Source: Gammaproteobacteria bacterium (GTDB taxonomy: Bacteria > Pseudomonadota > Gammaproteobacteria > Nevskiales > Nevskiaceae). From it: a DNA stretch of 37,985 nt. Positions 1 through 8,461 of the stretch are shown here, piece after piece. The DNA is taken from NCBI GenBank assembly GCA_026398875.1, contig JAPLSB010000008.1, positions 1 through 37,985 of the forward strand, read 5' to 3'. A program made the position numbers and the translations under genes. Position 1 is the first letter of the stretch. The number at the start of each line of letters is the position of its first letter. Under the pieces are notes generated by a model that saw nothing but the letters and a program-made list of their open reading frames with translations, was not told the DNA's origin and did not search any database.

Positions 1-6
1 AGGCGA

Positions 7-34
7 ATTATAGGGCCTTTCTCTGCCCTGTCAA
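7..34 (-). promoter_or_regulatory. Promoter 2 of a tandem pair, probably for an rRNA operon off the left edge
   Basis: Read on the minus strand, a perfect -35 TTGACA (29-34) and a perfect -10 TATAAT (7-12) are separated by 16 bp. An A-rich stretch with TTTTCGAAAA lies just upstream of the -35. Transcription would leave the window at its left edge. The layout closely matches the second promoter at 112-139. The tyrS neighbourhood carries an rRNA operon in Pseudomonas, so rRNA is the likely product; that gene itself is not visible here. Confidence 0.75.
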
Positions 35-111
35 CACTTTTCGAAAACTTTCTCAAAGCGCCGACTTCTTCTTCCCACCCCTCGAACCGGTGGCCGACTC
101 AAGGGACGCGG

Positions 112-139
112 AGTATAGACCCCTTTCTGATTTCGTCAA
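112..139 (-). promoter_or_regulatory. Promoter 1 of a tandem pair, probably for an rRNA operon off the left edge
   Basis: On the minus strand, -35 TTGACG (134-139) and -10 TATACT (112-117) are 16 bp apart. An A-tract (CTTCGAAAAAAGCG) lies directly upstream like an UP element, and the discriminator after the -10 is GC-rich (CCGCGTCCC). GC-rich discriminators are typical of stringently controlled stable-RNA promoters. It lies about 65 bp beyond the tyrS stop codon and reads the same way as tyrS. Confidence 0.75.
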
Positions 140-203
140 CGCTTTTTTCGAAGTTCCTCGTCACCACGACTGCCGATGTTACGAGCACGCACGGTGACAA
201 CGC

Positions 204-1406
204 TCAGGCCACCGTCAATGTTGCTCGCACATAGCGACGCGGCCCGACTTGGAGAAGATAGGTATGGCCGGCATTCAAGACGAGCGCTCGGTTTTCGACT
301 TTCTGCTGATCGACCTTGACGGCCCGCTGGTCGATCAAGCGATTCCCCTCACCGTTGCTTCCGACGAGACCGGCCTCCTTGAGAATCGCGGCCAGAGACA
401 ATCCCGCCGCCGGCACGGCAATAATCACTTCGGGAATATCCGTCGGCATTTGCCCTTGCGCAAATTGCGCGACGAAAGCTTCCACTGCCGCCGGACCAGC
501 AGCCGCACCATGAAAGCGACTGACAATCTCCGAGCCGAGCGCCAATTTGATGTCACGCGGGTTCGCACCATCCGCCACGGACTGCTTGAGCGCCGCCAAC
601 TCAGATAACGGCCGGAAGCTCAGAAGGTCGTAATAGCGCCACATCAGCGAATCTGAGATCGACATGATTTTCCCGAGCATGTCCTTCGGGCTGTCATTCA
701 GCGAGATGTAGTTGCCGAGTGACTTCGACATCTTCTGAACACCATCGAGCCCCTCGAGAATCGGGACCGTCATGATGCATTGCGGCCGCTGGCCGTACTG
801 CTGCTGCAGCTGGCGGCCAACGAGCAGGTTGAACTTCTGGTCGGTTCCGCCCAGCTCGACATCCGCTGCCAGCGCGACCGAGTCATACCCTTGCAGCAGC
901 GGGTACAGGAACTCGTGGATCGCGATTGGCTGGTTGTCTCGGAACCGGCGAGAAAAATCATCGCGCTCCATCATGCGCGCGACCGTGTGCTGCGCAGCCA
1001 GCCGAAGCATCCCTTCTGTACCTAGCGTGTCGAGCCAACGGCTGTTGAACTCGATCGTCGTCCGCTCTGGATCAAGAATTTTGAACACCTGCTCCTTGTA
1101 GGTCAGCGCATTTTCTTCGACCTGCTCCCGAGTCAAAGGCTTGCGAGTTTCATTCTTGCCTGTCGGATCACCGATCATTCCGGTGAAGTCGCCAATCAGG
1201 AAGATTGCCTCGTGACCGGCCTCCTGAAACGCACGCAGCCGGTTGAGCAGCAGCGTGTGGCCGAGATGGAGGTCTTTCGCGGTCGGGTCAAAACCCGCCT
1301 TGATTCGCAGCCGCCGACCCTCGATTCCTGCCTTTTCAAGGCGAGCGCGCAGCTCCGCCGCAGGGATGATTTCTTCGGTTCCGCGTTCGATCTCTTCGAT
1401 ATTCAC
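204..1406 (-). CDS. tyrS: Tyrosyl-tRNA synthetase
   Basis: A cytoplasmic class I aminoacyl-tRNA synthetase that activates tyrosine with ATP and loads it onto tRNA-Tyr. The 400-residue protein has the HIGH-type motif HLGH at 47-50 and a perfect KMSKS loop at 225-229. Its C-terminal part, from about residue 335, looks like the S4 RNA-binding domain. Length and motifs fit the TyrZ type common in gammaproteobacteria. The start is GTG, read from the complement of CAC at 1404-1406. It is divergent from the M23 peptidase gene across about 207 bp, and its stop faces the tandem promoters at the left edge. No T-box or other leader structure was recognised upstream. Confidence 0.97.
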   Translation of the reverse strand: MNIEEIERGTEEIIPAAELRARLEKAGIEGRRLRIKAGFDPTAKDLHLGHTLLLNRLRAFQEAGHEAIFLIGDFTGMIGDPTGKNETRKPLTREQVEENALTYKEQVFKILDPERTTIEFNSRWLDTLGTEGMLRLAAQHTVARMMERDDFSRRFRDNQPIAIHEFLYPLLQGYDSVALAADVELGGTDQKFNLLVGRQLQQQYGQRPQCIMTVPILEGLDGVQKMSKSLGNYISLNDSPKDMLGKIMSISDSLMWRYYDLLSFRPLSELAALKQSVADGANPRDIKLALGSEIVSRFHGAAAGPAAVEAFVAQFAQGQMPTDIPEVIIAVPAAGLSLAAILKEAGLVGSNGEGNRLIDQRAVKVDQQKVENRALVLNAGHTYLLQVGPRRYVRATLTVA

Positions 1407-1613
1407 TGGCTTCTCGCTGCACCGACGACATGGCGGCGCGAAATTTGCGGATACAGGACGTACAAAATGCCCGGTGTGATCAGGATTACGTGAAAAATTG
1501 CCAACGACCTGTTTTTATGTTTTGTTACGGTCACTCGGATCCGCATGCTAACGAAGATATGCAGCGGTCCTCTTGCCAGCGCAGTCGCAACGCGCCTCAA
1601 TTCGTGGGTTTTT

Positions 1614-2996
1614 ATGTCAGGGAATTATAACTCCGCAGGTAGAGCCTCAAGCTCGTCGCTGCGCCGGCTCACTGTCCTCGCCACTTTCCTGGGCGTTGCC
1701 GCAGCAGCCAGCTTCGCCCTGAGGCCATCAGGCAGGATTGATGAGCAGCAGATGGTCGCTGCAGATGCTGTTGGCATCGAGCCTGCGGCTGGCACGTCCC
1801 AGCTCGGTTTTTCGAGCCCGGCTGTTGTCGCTCCGAATCCGCAATTTGAAGACATCATTCAAAACGCAGTTTCCGACGCGCTTGCCGTTCCGGAACCGGC
1901 AGCCTGGACACAGGTTCGTGTCGCAAAAGGCCAGAGCCTTTCGAATATCTTCGAAGAAGTCGGCCTCCCGCCGCAGGACTGGATGTTGATGACGCGGCTT
2001 GGCGGCGACAGCCCGCAGCTGAAAAAGCTGAAAGCGGGCGACGTGTTGAACATGCGCATCGTTTCCGGGCGGCTTGAAGAGCTGACCTATGCGATCGACG
2101 AGATGCGCACGCTAAGCGTTCGTCGACGCGGTGTCGGATACGAGTCAATCACGCTGTCAGCCGCATTCGAACGTCGTCAGGCCGAAAGCGTCGGCAGAAT
2201 TCGCAGCTCGCTGTTTGCCGATGGCCGCAAGGCCGGCATGTCGAACCGGATGATTCTCGAATTCGCCGACATCTTTGGCTACGACATCGACTTTGCGCAG
2301 GATCTTCAGGAAGGTGATCGTTTCGCGGTGATTTACGAGGACATCTTCAAGGATGGCCGGAAGCTCCGCGAAGGCGACATCCTCGCCGCTGAATTCACCA
2401 GTCAGGGCAAGACTTACCGCGCTGTGCGGTTCGTCGATGCCAGCGGTCGCGCCGGGTACTACACACCAGCTGGTGAGTCGCTGCGCAAGGCATTCACGCG
2501 CACACCGGTCGACTTCGCCCGAATCAGCTCAGGCTTCAATCTCAAGCGTCGTCACCCGATCCTGAACATCATCCGCGCCCACAAGGGCGTCGATTACGCT
2601 GCAGCAACAGGTACGCCGGTGCACACCACGGGTGACGGCAAGATCGAATTCGCGGGCCGCAAGAGCGGCTACGGAAACGTCATCGTTGTTCGTCACAGCG
2701 GCAACAACCAGACGCTTTATGCGCACTTGTCACGGTTCAAGCCTGGGGTAAGGGTTGGTTCCAAGGTCCGCCAGGGACAAATCATTGGCTTCGTCGGCTC
2801 GAGCGGTTTGGCGACGGCGCCGCATCTGCACTATGAATTTCTGGTCAACGGTCTGCACAAGAACCCGATCACGGTGACGCTGCCGCGCGCATTGCCGCTC
2901 AGCGCTCAGTCGCTTGCGCAGTTCCGAACGCTGACCGCGCCATTGATTGCAAAGATCGATGCGCTGGACGACGGGAACGTCGCATCGTCGCGTTAA
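1614..2996 (+). CDS. M23-family peptidoglycan endopeptidase (MepM-like), membrane anchored
   Basis: A zinc metallopeptidase expected to cut cross-links between peptidoglycan stem peptides in the periplasm. From ATG 1614 the protein has 460 residues: a short cytoplasmic tail, one membrane segment at about residues 18-36, an OapA/LysM-like region containing VRVAKGQSLSNIFEEVG, a middle domain, and a C-terminal M23 (LytM) domain. Zinc ligands are visible in HKGVDYAA and HLHYEF, so the catalytic site looks intact. An upstream in-frame ATG at 1545 would add 23 residues. I prefer 1614 because it gives the usual short positive N-terminus before the membrane segment. anmK follows 18 bp later, pairing wall cleavage with wall recycling. 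Confidence 0.92.
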   Translation: MSGNYNSAGRASSSSLRRLTVLATFLGVAAAASFALRPSGRIDEQQMVAADAVGIEPAAGTSQLGFSSPAVVAPNPQFEDIIQNAVSDALAVPEPAAWTQVRVAKGQSLSNIFEEVGLPPQDWMLMTRLGGDSPQLKKLKAGDVLNMRIVSGRLEELTYAIDEMRTLSVRRRGVGYESITLSAAFERRQAESVGRIRSSLFADGRKAGMSNRMILEFADIFGYDIDFAQDLQEGDRFAVIYEDIFKDGRKLREGDILAAEFTSQGKTYRAVRFVDASGRAGYYTPAGESLRKAFTRTPVDFARISSGFNLKRRHPILNIIRAHKGVDYAAATGTPVHTTGDGKIEFAGRKSGYGNVIVVRHSGNNQTLYAHLSRFKPGVRVGSKVRQGQIIGFVGSSGLATAPHLHYEFLVNGLHKNPITVTLPRALPLSAQSLAQFRTLTAPLIAKIDALDDGNVASSR

Positions 2997-3014
2997 GCCT
3001 TCAAAGTCGCATCG

Positions 3015-4142
3015 ATGCCTGTGGCTACCGCGGACCGCTATATCGGTCTGATGTCAGGGACCAGCGCTGACGGCATCGATGCGGTAATGGTCGAGTTCGA
3101 CCTAGGTCGTGCGATCTCGGTGGTTGGCCAGATTCATCACGACTATCCGACTGCCCTGCGCAGCCGCTTGATCGAGGTGTCGATCGAGCAGCCGGCCATC
3201 ACCCTAAGCGAGTTCGCAACACTGGAGATGCAGATCGGCGACGCCTTTGCCGAGGCGGCAGCTTCCCTCATCGCCAGCTGCAAGGTCGACCCCCGGACGA
3301 TCCGTGCGATCGGCAGTCATGGCCAGACCATGTTCCACGACGGCCCGACAGGCAGGACGCTGCAAATGGGTGATCCCAGCAGGATTGCCGCAGGTACCGG
3401 CATCGCCACCGTCTCGGACTTCCGCCGCCTTGATCTTGCGCTAGGCGGACAAGGCGCACCGCTGGTTCCGGCGTTTCATCAGGCGCTATTCAGCCATGCA
3501 GAAGAAGATCGCTGCGTGCTCAACCTGGGCGGGATCAGCAACATCACCACGCTGCCGTCGAACGGGCGGGCGCCGGTGACTGGCTTCGATACCGGGCCTG
3601 CGAACGCCCTGATGGATGAATGGGCACAGCGCTGTTCAGGACAAGCGTTCGACGAAAACGGGGCCTTTGCTGCACGTGGCTGCGTCAATGAAGCGCTGGT
3701 CGCGGCACTGCTGGATGATCCGTATTTCGCGCTGCCCGCCCCGAAGAGCACGGGCCGCGATTACTTCCGGCTTCGGTGGGCGACAGCCCGATACCCGAAG
3801 TTAAACGAGCTCAAACCGGAGGACGTACAAGCGAGCCTTGCTCAGGTCACGGTCCGAAGTGTGGCTGCGGCAGTTGTCGATGCACTACCAGCAACAGCAC
3901 GGTTGATCGTCTGTGGTGGCGGCGCAAGGAATCTGGAACTGCTGCGTCTGCTGGCACTGGCGCTACCGAACGTGGCCGTCGAGACCAGCACCGCACATGG
4001 CTTGGAACCGGAATGCATCGAAGCAGCGGCATTTGCCTGGCTGGCGATGCGTCGAATCAACGGTCAGACCGGCAATCTGCCGAGCGTGACCGGCGCCCGT
4101 TCCGCAGCGGTCTTGGGATCAATCCTGCAGCCGCCAGCTTGA
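3015..4142 (+). CDS. anmK: Anhydro-N-acetylmuramic acid kinase
   Basis: A cytoplasmic kinase that opens and phosphorylates 1,6-anhydro-MurNAc to MurNAc-6-phosphate during peptidoglycan recycling. The 375-residue length is typical. Family motifs are clear: GLMSGTSADGIDAVMVEF near the N-terminus, SHGQTMFHDG, LGGISNIT and GFDTGPANALMDEW. It begins 18 bp after the M23 peptidase stop and is probably cotranscribed with it. It converges on erpA with 47 bp between the stops; no clear terminator was seen there. The same adjacency occurs in Pseudomonas. Confidence 0.97.
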   Translation: MPVATADRYIGLMSGTSADGIDAVMVEFDLGRAISVVGQIHHDYPTALRSRLIEVSIEQPAITLSEFATLEMQIGDAFAEAAASLIASCKVDPRTIRAIGSHGQTMFHDGPTGRTLQMGDPSRIAAGTGIATVSDFRRLDLALGGQGAPLVPAFHQALFSHAEEDRCVLNLGGISNITTLPSNGRAPVTGFDTGPANALMDEWAQRCSGQAFDENGAFAARGCVNEALVAALLDDPYFALPAPKSTGRDYFRLRWATARYPKLNELKPEDVQASLAQVTVRSVAAAVVDALPATARLIVCGGGARNLELLRLLALALPNVAVETSTAHGLEPECIEAAAFAWLAMRRINGQTGNLPSVTGARSAAVLGSILQPPA

Positions 4143-4189
4143 TTGTGCGTGGCTGCGGGCTGCGCCGTGCGCAATAAACGCGTCGCGAA

Positions 4190-4555
4190 TCAGACGGAAA
4201 ACGACGAACCGCAACCGCAGGTCGTGGTGGCGTTCGGATTGCGGATCACGAACTGCGCGCCGTCCACGTCGTCCTTGTAGTCGATCTCGGCACCGCTCAG
4301 GTACTGAAGGCTCATCGGGTCGACCAGCAAAACAACGCCGCCGTTCTCGACGGACAGGTCGCCGTCCTCGAAGTTCTCGTCGAACGTGAACCCGTACTTG
4401 AAGCCCGAGCAACCACCGCCGGTGACAAACACGCGGAGTTTCAGCGCCGGATTGTTCTCTTCGACCAGCAGTTCCCGCACCTTGCCAGCCGCTGCAGCGG
4501 TAAAGATCACTTCAGATTCTGTGGTTGCCAGTGCGTCGTTGCCGTCCATCGTCAA
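4190..4555 (-). CDS. erpA: Iron-sulfur cluster insertion protein ErpA
   Basis: An A-type carrier that delivers Fe-S clusters to apoproteins such as IspG/IspH. The 121-residue protein has the three cluster-binding cysteines: one in [11 protein letters not shown] and the terminal pair in CGCGSSFSV. The segment [11 protein letters not shown] is typical of ErpA rather than IscA. The ATG is at 4555, 14 bp after the bactofilin stop, making it the last gene of the argC-led operon. Confidence in the family and in the ErpA subgroup is high. Confidence 0.96.
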   Translation of the reverse strand: MTMDGNDALATTESEVIFTAAAAGKVRELLVEENNPALKLRVFVTGGGCSGFKYGFTFDENFEDGDLSVENGGVVLLVDPMSLQYLSGAEIDYKDDVDGAQFVIRNPNATTTCGCGSSFSV

Positions 4556-4569
4556 TCTCCAGTGAAACG

Positions 4570-5022
4570 TCAGCCCTGCTTGCTGCGGCGCGCGTCCTGC
4601 AAGTCGAGTACGGCCGATTCGGACCGCGTACCGGTCGCAACCGTCGACGCATCATGCACCAGTTGGCCATTGATGGTGGCACCCGGCTCCATCTGCAAGA
4701 CCTTGTAATGAACGTTTCCGTTCACGCGAGCCTTGCCGTTCAGCAGGACCTTTCCGCTGGCATGGACATCGCCAACGATGCTGCCGTTGAGGATCAGATT
4801 CGGAACACGGACATCGCCTTCAACCGCGCCGGACTCGCTGATCGACAGCGTTGCCGAGGCATCACCACCGGACACGCTGACCGTACCCTTGATTCGGCCG
4901 TCGACATGCAGGCCACCAGCGAAACGTACATCGCCGAGGATTTCCGTCTGGCGGCCGATCAGCGAATCGACCGAACCACCCTTGCTCGCGGACTTGGTAT
5001 TGCCACCCAGGAAACTCTTCAT
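4570..5022 (-). CDS. Bactofilin family cytoskeletal protein
   Basis: A small polymer-forming protein whose family members build filaments that scaffold cell-wall or polar functions. From ATG 5022 it has 150 residues. The central part (about 18-125) is a run of short right-handed beta-helix turns rich in G, V and I, for example [19 protein letters not shown] and [18 protein letters not shown]. The N- and C-terminal tails are flexible, the last of them charged. The start is set by the ATGA overlap with the preceding membrane-protein gene at 5020-5024. An in-frame extension to 5055 would run into that gene. erpA follows after 14 bp. Linkage to a coiled-coil membrane protein suggests a membrane-attached filament, which is inference. 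Confidence 0.92.
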   Translation of the reverse strand: MKSFLGGNTKSASKGGSVDSLIGRQTEILGDVRFAGGLHVDGRIKGTVSVSGGDASATLSISESGAVEGDVRVPNLILNGSIVGDVHASGKVLLNGKARVNGNVHYKVLQMEPGATINGQLVHDASTVATGTRSESAVLDLQDARRSKQG

Positions 5023-5795
5023 CAGTCGTCGGTCTCCTGGACGATCTTTGACCACTCGTATTCTTCTTCGACCTCCGGCTTACCGTCGGCACCCGGCTGC
5101 AAGCTGACAATGGCGCGCAACGGCCGGAATCCTTCCGGCAGGCGCATTTCGCCGCTGAACTCTTCGAAGTACTTGAATGAAAATACCAGATTTCCGTCCG
5201 TGCTCACTGCCCCTTTCACCGCGACGTCAGCCAAATTGAGGCTTCGCTTCTTGCCGTCTTTCAGACCGTCGATGACCAGACGCGCGGCACCGCCCACGCG
5301 CTTTTCGCTGCGCACAGGCTGAATCAGGACAAGGTCGTAGCGAAAGGCGTTGCTCGGGGTCTTGAGGCGTGTCACCCGGAACTCGTAGACCCGGACGCCG
5401 GCTTGCGACTCCTGCGGTGAAACGATGCCGCGATAGAACGCCAGTTGCTCGCGTAGCTCCGCAGACTCTGCCTGCAGCTGGCCGAGCGACCGTTTGACCG
5501 CCACGCAGGCGCCATCATCGATCTGCTGAGATCGGCTCAGATAAGCGAGCTGATCACGCAAAGCATCCGCATCCGCTCTTGCTGCACGCAACTGCCGATT
5601 GAGCTGCCGACGCTCGGCCAGCAAGCGGTCGCGCTCGCTGGTTGCCGCAGCAAAATCCGAAACCGTCGCCGCACGGGTATAGCGATACGCCGCAAATGAA
5701 ACCAGCGACGTCAATGCGACTACGGCAACGAGGACAAGGCGCCGCCGATTCGGCCGATCCGTGGTGACGACGACGCGGTGCCGCAAGTCCGACAT
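5022..5795 (-). CDS. Single-pass membrane coiled-coil protein (DUF6776-like)
   Basis: Function unknown. The 257-residue protein has a basic cytoplasmic start, one membrane segment at about residues 20-40 (LVLVAVVALTSLVSFAAY), a long coiled coil at about 45-120 rich in R, L, Q and E, and a C-terminal globular domain ending in acidic and aromatic residues. The likely topology is a periplasmic C-terminus. It matches the general form of the DUF6776 proteins found beside bactofilin and argC in gammaproteobacteria; the family name is recalled, not searched. Start and stop both overlap neighbours by ATGA (argC stop at 5795-5797, bactofilin start at 5020-5022). Tight translational coupling suggests it works with the bactofilin. 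Confidence 0.8.
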   Translation of the reverse strand: MSDLRHRVVVTTDRPNRRRLVLVAVVALTSLVSFAAYRYTRAATVSDFAAATSERDRLLAERRQLNRQLRAARADADALRDQLAYLSRSQQIDDGACVAVKRSLGQLQAESAELREQLAFYRGIVSPQESQAGVRVYEFRVTRLKTPSNAFRYDLVLIQPVRSEKRVGGAARLVIDGLKDGKKRSLNLADVAVKGAVSTDGNLVFSFKYFEEFSGEMRLPEGFRPLRAIVSLQPGADGKPEVEEEYEWSKIVQETDD

Positions 5796-6826
5796 CAGGG
5801 AACCAGCGGCACGCCGTCGAGTGCCGCTCGCTCGTCGAAACCGAACATCAGGTTGAAGCACTGCACGGCCTGGCCGGCAGCGCCCTTGACGAGGTTGTCG
5901 ATGGCCGACAGCACCACCACGGTGTCGCCACCCTGCGGGCGATGGACCGCGATCCGGCACAGGTTCGAGCCGCGCACCGAACGGGTTTCGGGGTGCGCTC
6001 CGGCCGGCAGCACGTCGACGAACGGCTCGTCGCGGTAACGGGCTTCGAACAGCGCCTGCAGATCGACGTCCTTGTTCAACAACCGGCCGTACAGCGTGGC
6101 GTGAATGCCGCGGATCATCGGTGTCAGGTGTGGCACGAAGGTGAGCTTGACCGGCCCGGTCGAAGCCCGCGTCAGACCCTGCTCGATCTCCGGCAGATGA
6201 CGATGTCCGGCAACGCCGTAAGCCATCAGCGTGTCGGCACATTCGGCGAACAGCGAACCGACCTTGGCTTCACGGCCAGCACCGCTGACGCCGGACTTGC
6301 AGTCGGCAATCAGGGTCTGGGTATCGATCAAGCCGTTCTCGATCAGCGGCAGGAAGCCGAGCTGAGTCGCGGTCGGATAGCAGCCGGCGGCAGCGACCAA
6401 GCGCGCGCCACGGATCGTTTCGCGATTCACTTCCGGCAGGCCATAAACCGCTTCAGCCAGCAGCTCGGGGCTGGCGTGATCGTGCGCATACCAACGCTTG
6501 AACACGGCGGCGTCGCGGATCCGGTAATCGGCGGACAGGTCGATCACCCGCACGCCGCGGTCGATCAGCGCCGGTGCCAGTCTCATCGACGTGGCATGTG
6601 GTGTCGCGAAGAACACAGCCTGACAGGCGGCAAGCGCATCATCGTCGGGGGCGGTGAAGCTCAGATCGACGCGGCCGCGCAGATGCGGAAACCAGGCATC
6701 GGCGCGCTTGCCGGCTTCGGCGCGCGAGGTCAGCACCTTCAGGCGCACGCCCGGATGTACCGACAGCAGACGCAACAGTTCGGCCCCGGTGTACCCGGTA
6801 CCGCCGACGATCCCGACTTCAATCAC
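5795..6826 (-). CDS. argC: N-acetyl-gamma-glutamyl-phosphate reductase
   Basis: The NADPH-dependent third step of arginine synthesis, reducing N-acetylglutamyl phosphate to the semialdehyde. The 343 residues are full length. The N-terminal nucleotide-binding loop is [17 protein letters not shown]. The catalytic cysteine is Cys149 in [16 protein letters not shown]. It is the first gene of a minus-strand operon that continues through the membrane coiled-coil protein and bactofilin to erpA. It is divergent from hemJ across 77 bp. Why a biosynthetic enzyme is fused transcriptionally to cytoskeletal and Fe-S genes is not evident, but the arrangement resembles the Pseudomonas locus. Confidence 0.97.
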   Translation of the reverse strand: MIEVGIVGGTGYTGAELLRLLSVHPGVRLKVLTSRAEAGKRADAWFPHLRGRVDLSFTAPDDDALAACQAVFFATPHATSMRLAPALIDRGVRVIDLSADYRIRDAAVFKRWYAHDHASPELLAEAVYGLPEVNRETIRGARLVAAAGCYPTATQLGFLPLIENGLIDTQTLIADCKSGVSGAGREAKVGSLFAECADTLMAYGVAGHRHLPEIEQGLTRASTGPVKLTFVPHLTPMIRGIHATLYGRLLNKDVDLQALFEARYRDEPFVDVLPAGAHPETRSVRGSNLCRIAVHRPQGGDTVVVLSAIDNLVKGAAGQAVQCFNLMFGFDERAALDGVPLVP

Positions 6827-6903
6827 GACCCTTGCTCCAGACAGCCCGCCACGCGGGCCGCGATGATACCGTGCAGGCCCACCTTCAATTCCGGCCTTCG
6901 ACG

Positions 6904-7338
6904 ATGCTCTGGCTCAAGTCTTTTCACGTCATTTTCATGGTGTCCTGGTTCGCCGCGCTGTTCTATCTGCCGCGATTGTTCGTCTATCACTGCGACGTGA
7001 CCGCCGAAGCCGAGCACGAGCGCTTTTGCGTGATGGAACGGAAGCTCTACGGAATCGGACTGATCGCGATGATCGGGACCTGGGTGTTCGGCATCGCGAC
7101 CATCCTGGCGGCCGATCCGGCCTACATGAAAGCGGTCTACATCGACATGAAGTGGCTGCACCCCAAGGTGCTGCTGGCGCTGCTGCTGTCCGGCTACTAC
7201 GGCTGGCTGAAAGGCCTCACCCGCAAGTTCGCCGCCAAGCAGAACACGAGAAGCCACAAGTTCTACCGGCTGATCAACGAAGTACCGGCCGTGCTGCTGG
7301 TGGCGATGGTGATCCTGGTGATCGTCAAGCCGTTCTGA
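6904..7338 (+). CDS. hemJ: Protoporphyrinogen IX oxidase, HemJ type
   Basis: A heme-binding inner-membrane protein that oxidises protoporphyrinogen IX to protoporphyrin IX in heme synthesis. From ATG 6904 it has 144 residues, normal for HemJ, with about four membrane segments. The N-terminal [20 protein letters not shown] carries the conserved histidine, followed by LPRLFVYH; a second conserved block is [17 protein letters not shown] ([19 protein letters not shown]). A longer reading from 6832 would overlap argC and adds nonsense sequence. A strong terminator follows its stop. No HemG or HemY gene is in the window, so this may be the cell's only enzyme for the step, which is inference. Confidence 0.9.
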   Translation: MLWLKSFHVIFMVSWFAALFYLPRLFVYHCDVTAEAEHERFCVMERKLYGIGLIAMIGTWVFGIATILAADPAYMKAVYIDMKWLHPKVLLALLLSGYYGWLKGLTRKFAAKQNTRSHKFYRLINEVPAVLLVAMVILVIVKPF

Positions 7339-7354
7339 GGCCACGCCGCGCAAC

Positions 7355-7383
7355 AAAAAAGCCCGCGATGTTCGCGGGCTTTT
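7355..7383. terminator. Bidirectional intrinsic terminator between hemJ and bfr
   Basis: A perfect 7-bp stem GCCCGCG/CGCGGGC (7361-7367 and 7373-7379) with loop ATGTT. A six-base A run precedes it (7355-7360) and four T follow it (7380-7383). It can end hemJ transcripts on the plus strand and bfr transcripts on the minus strand. Confidence 0.9.
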
Positions 7384-7401
7384 CGTTGCCGATCCGCGAC
7401 T

Positions 7402-7884
7402 TCAGCTTTCGCCGATCTCGCCCATCGCCGACTGCATGTAGTTCTGGATGCCGATCTTCTCGATCAGGCCCAGCTGCTCCTCGATCCAGTCGATGTGGTG
7501 CTCTTCACTTTCCTGGATGGCCACCAGCAGCTCGCGGGTGACGTAGTCCTTGACGGCTTCGCAATGGGCAATCGCGTCGCGGTACAACGGATGCGCCTCG
7601 TACTCAAGCTTCAGGTCGCACTCGAGGATTTCCTTCACGTCCTCGCCGATGTACAGCTTGCCGAGGTCCTGCAGGTTCGGCAGACCGTCGAGAAACAGGA
7701 TGCGCTTGATCAGCTTGTCGGCGTGCTTCATCTCGTCGATGGACTCGCCGTACTCGTACTTCTCAAGTTTCTTCAGGCCCCAGTTGCCGAAGATCCGGGA
7801 GTGCAGGAAGTACTGGTTGACCGCCGTCAGCTCGTTCTTCAGCGCCTGATTCAGGAATTCGATGACTTTGGCGTCGCCGCGCAT
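7402..7884 (-). CDS. bfr: Bacterioferritin
   Basis: A heme-containing iron-storage protein that forms a 24-subunit shell and oxidises Fe(II) at a di-iron centre. The 160-residue protein has every ferroxidase ligand in register: Glu18, Glu51, His54, Glu94, Glu127 and His130, plus the heme ligand Met52. The start at ATG 7884 gives the usual N-terminus; the longer in-frame reading to 7941 would begin upstream of the transcription start predicted here. bfd lies upstream on the same strand, 141 bp away, and bfr has its own good promoter in that gap. The ribosome-binding site is weak. Confidence 0.97.
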   Translation of the reverse strand: MRGDAKVIEFLNQALKNELTAVNQYFLHSRIFGNWGLKKLEKYEYGESIDEMKHADKLIKRILFLDGLPNLQDLGKLYIGEDVKEILECDLKLEYEAHPLYRDAIAHCEAVKDYVTRELLVAIQESEEHHIDWIEEQLGLIEKIGIQNYMQSAMGEIGES

Positions 7885-7912
7885 GGTCGTGTCCGGGTTG
7901 GAAAGTGCCCGC

Positions 7913-7941
7913 AGTATAGGCAGGCGCGTCCCAAGCAACAA
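7913..7941 (-). promoter_or_regulatory. Sigma70 promoter of bfr
   Basis: On the minus strand, -35 TTGTTG (7936-7941) and -10 TATACT (7913-7918) are separated by 17 bp. The predicted start near 7906 leaves a leader of about 22 bases before ATG 7884. The -35 lies inside a perfect palindrome (7936-7954), so the promoter is probably regulated. Confidence 0.7.
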
Positions 7942-7954
7942 GATTAACTTGTTG
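7936..7954. promoter_or_regulatory. 19-bp palindrome over the bfr -35: candidate operator
   Basis: CAACAAG (7936-7942), spacer ATTAA, CTTGTTG (7948-7954) form a perfect inverted repeat with 7-bp arms. It fully covers the bfr -35 hexamer, and further TTGTTG copies follow at about 7951-7974. It does not resemble a Fur box. A terminator for bfd is the alternative, but no U-tract follows on the minus strand. The binding protein is unknown. Confidence 0.55.
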
Positions 7955-8025
7955 TATTTGTTGTTTTTTCTAAAGCTTTTGCGTGTGATTCGCGATTCGC
8001 TTCAAAGCGCTTTCGCCGCAGTCGA

Positions 8026-8259
8026 TCAACAGGCCGCCGGAGCGCCGAGCGGCATGCCCAGATCACGGTTCATCGCTGCCGTCGACGGCAGCGCCGAAAG
8101 CGCCTGAGCCAAGGTTGCGCGCGCGGCCGGAACACACTTGCCGCAGCAGGTCCCGAGCCCGGTCTCGCGGCTCAGGTCGCGCAGCGAGATCACCTCGCCG
8201 TGCTCGACCGAGCGGCGGATGGTCTTGTCCGAAACAGCCTTGCAGACGCAGATGATCAT
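8026..8259 (-). CDS. bfd: Bacterioferritin-associated ferredoxin
   Basis: A small [2Fe-2S] protein that passes electrons to bacterioferritin heme so that stored iron can be released. The 77-residue protein carries the typical cysteines: CVC at residues 4-6 and TCCGKC near residues 37-42, matching the BFD-type (Fer2_BFD) fold. The C-terminal 25 residues are a low-complexity tail longer than in E. coli Bfd. bfr is downstream on the same strand. The promoter contains a Fur box, consistent with induction under iron limitation. Confidence 0.93.
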   Translation of the reverse strand: MIICVCKAVSDKTIRRSVEHGEVISLRDLSRETGLGTCCGKCVPAARATLAQALSALPSTAAMNRDLGMPLGAPAAC

Positions 8260-8268
8260 GGACTCAAC

Positions 8269-8296
8269 GTTAAAACGTAATGAGAATGATTGTCAA
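8269..8296 (-). promoter_or_regulatory. Sigma70 promoter of bfd
   Basis: A perfect -35 TTGACA (complement of 8291-8296) and a -10 TTTAAC (complement of 8269-8274, 4 of 6) lie 16 bp apart, just upstream of ATG 8259. A Fur box occupies the region between and over the hexamers, giving a classic repressible arrangement. Confidence 0.6.
8281..8295. promoter_or_regulatory. Fur box between bfd and the TonB-dependent receptor
   Basis: TGAGAATGATTGTCA matches the 7-1-7 Fur consensus TGATAATnATTATCA at all but two of the defined positions. It lies inside the bfd promoter and about 165 bp upstream of the divergent receptor gene. Iron-loaded Fur bound here should repress bfd and possibly the receptor. 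Confidence 0.8.
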
Positions 8297-8382
8297 TCGA
8301 CCTCGCATCGGATAACGTTGCTCAAGGCCGAACAGTTCTCATTTGCAGCCTGACGGCCATTACCGAAGCGCAACCCCTGCCC

Positions 8383-8460
8383 ATGAGCCAACACGGCGGG
8401 CACGTTCGCGAACGCCACGAGGCGCCACGAAGGCGCCCGACACCAACGAGAGAGATGTGA
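8383..8460 (+). other. Possible 25-codon upstream ORF before the receptor gene
   Basis: ATG 8383 opens a 25-codon frame rich in Arg and His that ends with TGA at 8458-8460, one base before the receptor ATG at 8462. Such spacing could couple translation of the two. No convincing ribosome-binding site was seen in front of it, so it may be chance. Confidence 0.2.
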
Positions 8461-8461
8461 C

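Noticed and set aside
1407..1613. Possible regulatory RNA or T-box in the tyrS/M23 gap
   Set aside because: No conserved T-box sequence, specifier-like stem or terminator was visible; only AT-richer promoter-like DNA.
5796..6242. N-terminal extension of the coiled-coil membrane protein inside argC
   Set aside because: The extension is Arg-rich shadow sequence of argC; the ATG at 5795 with an ATGA overlap and a normal membrane helix is better.
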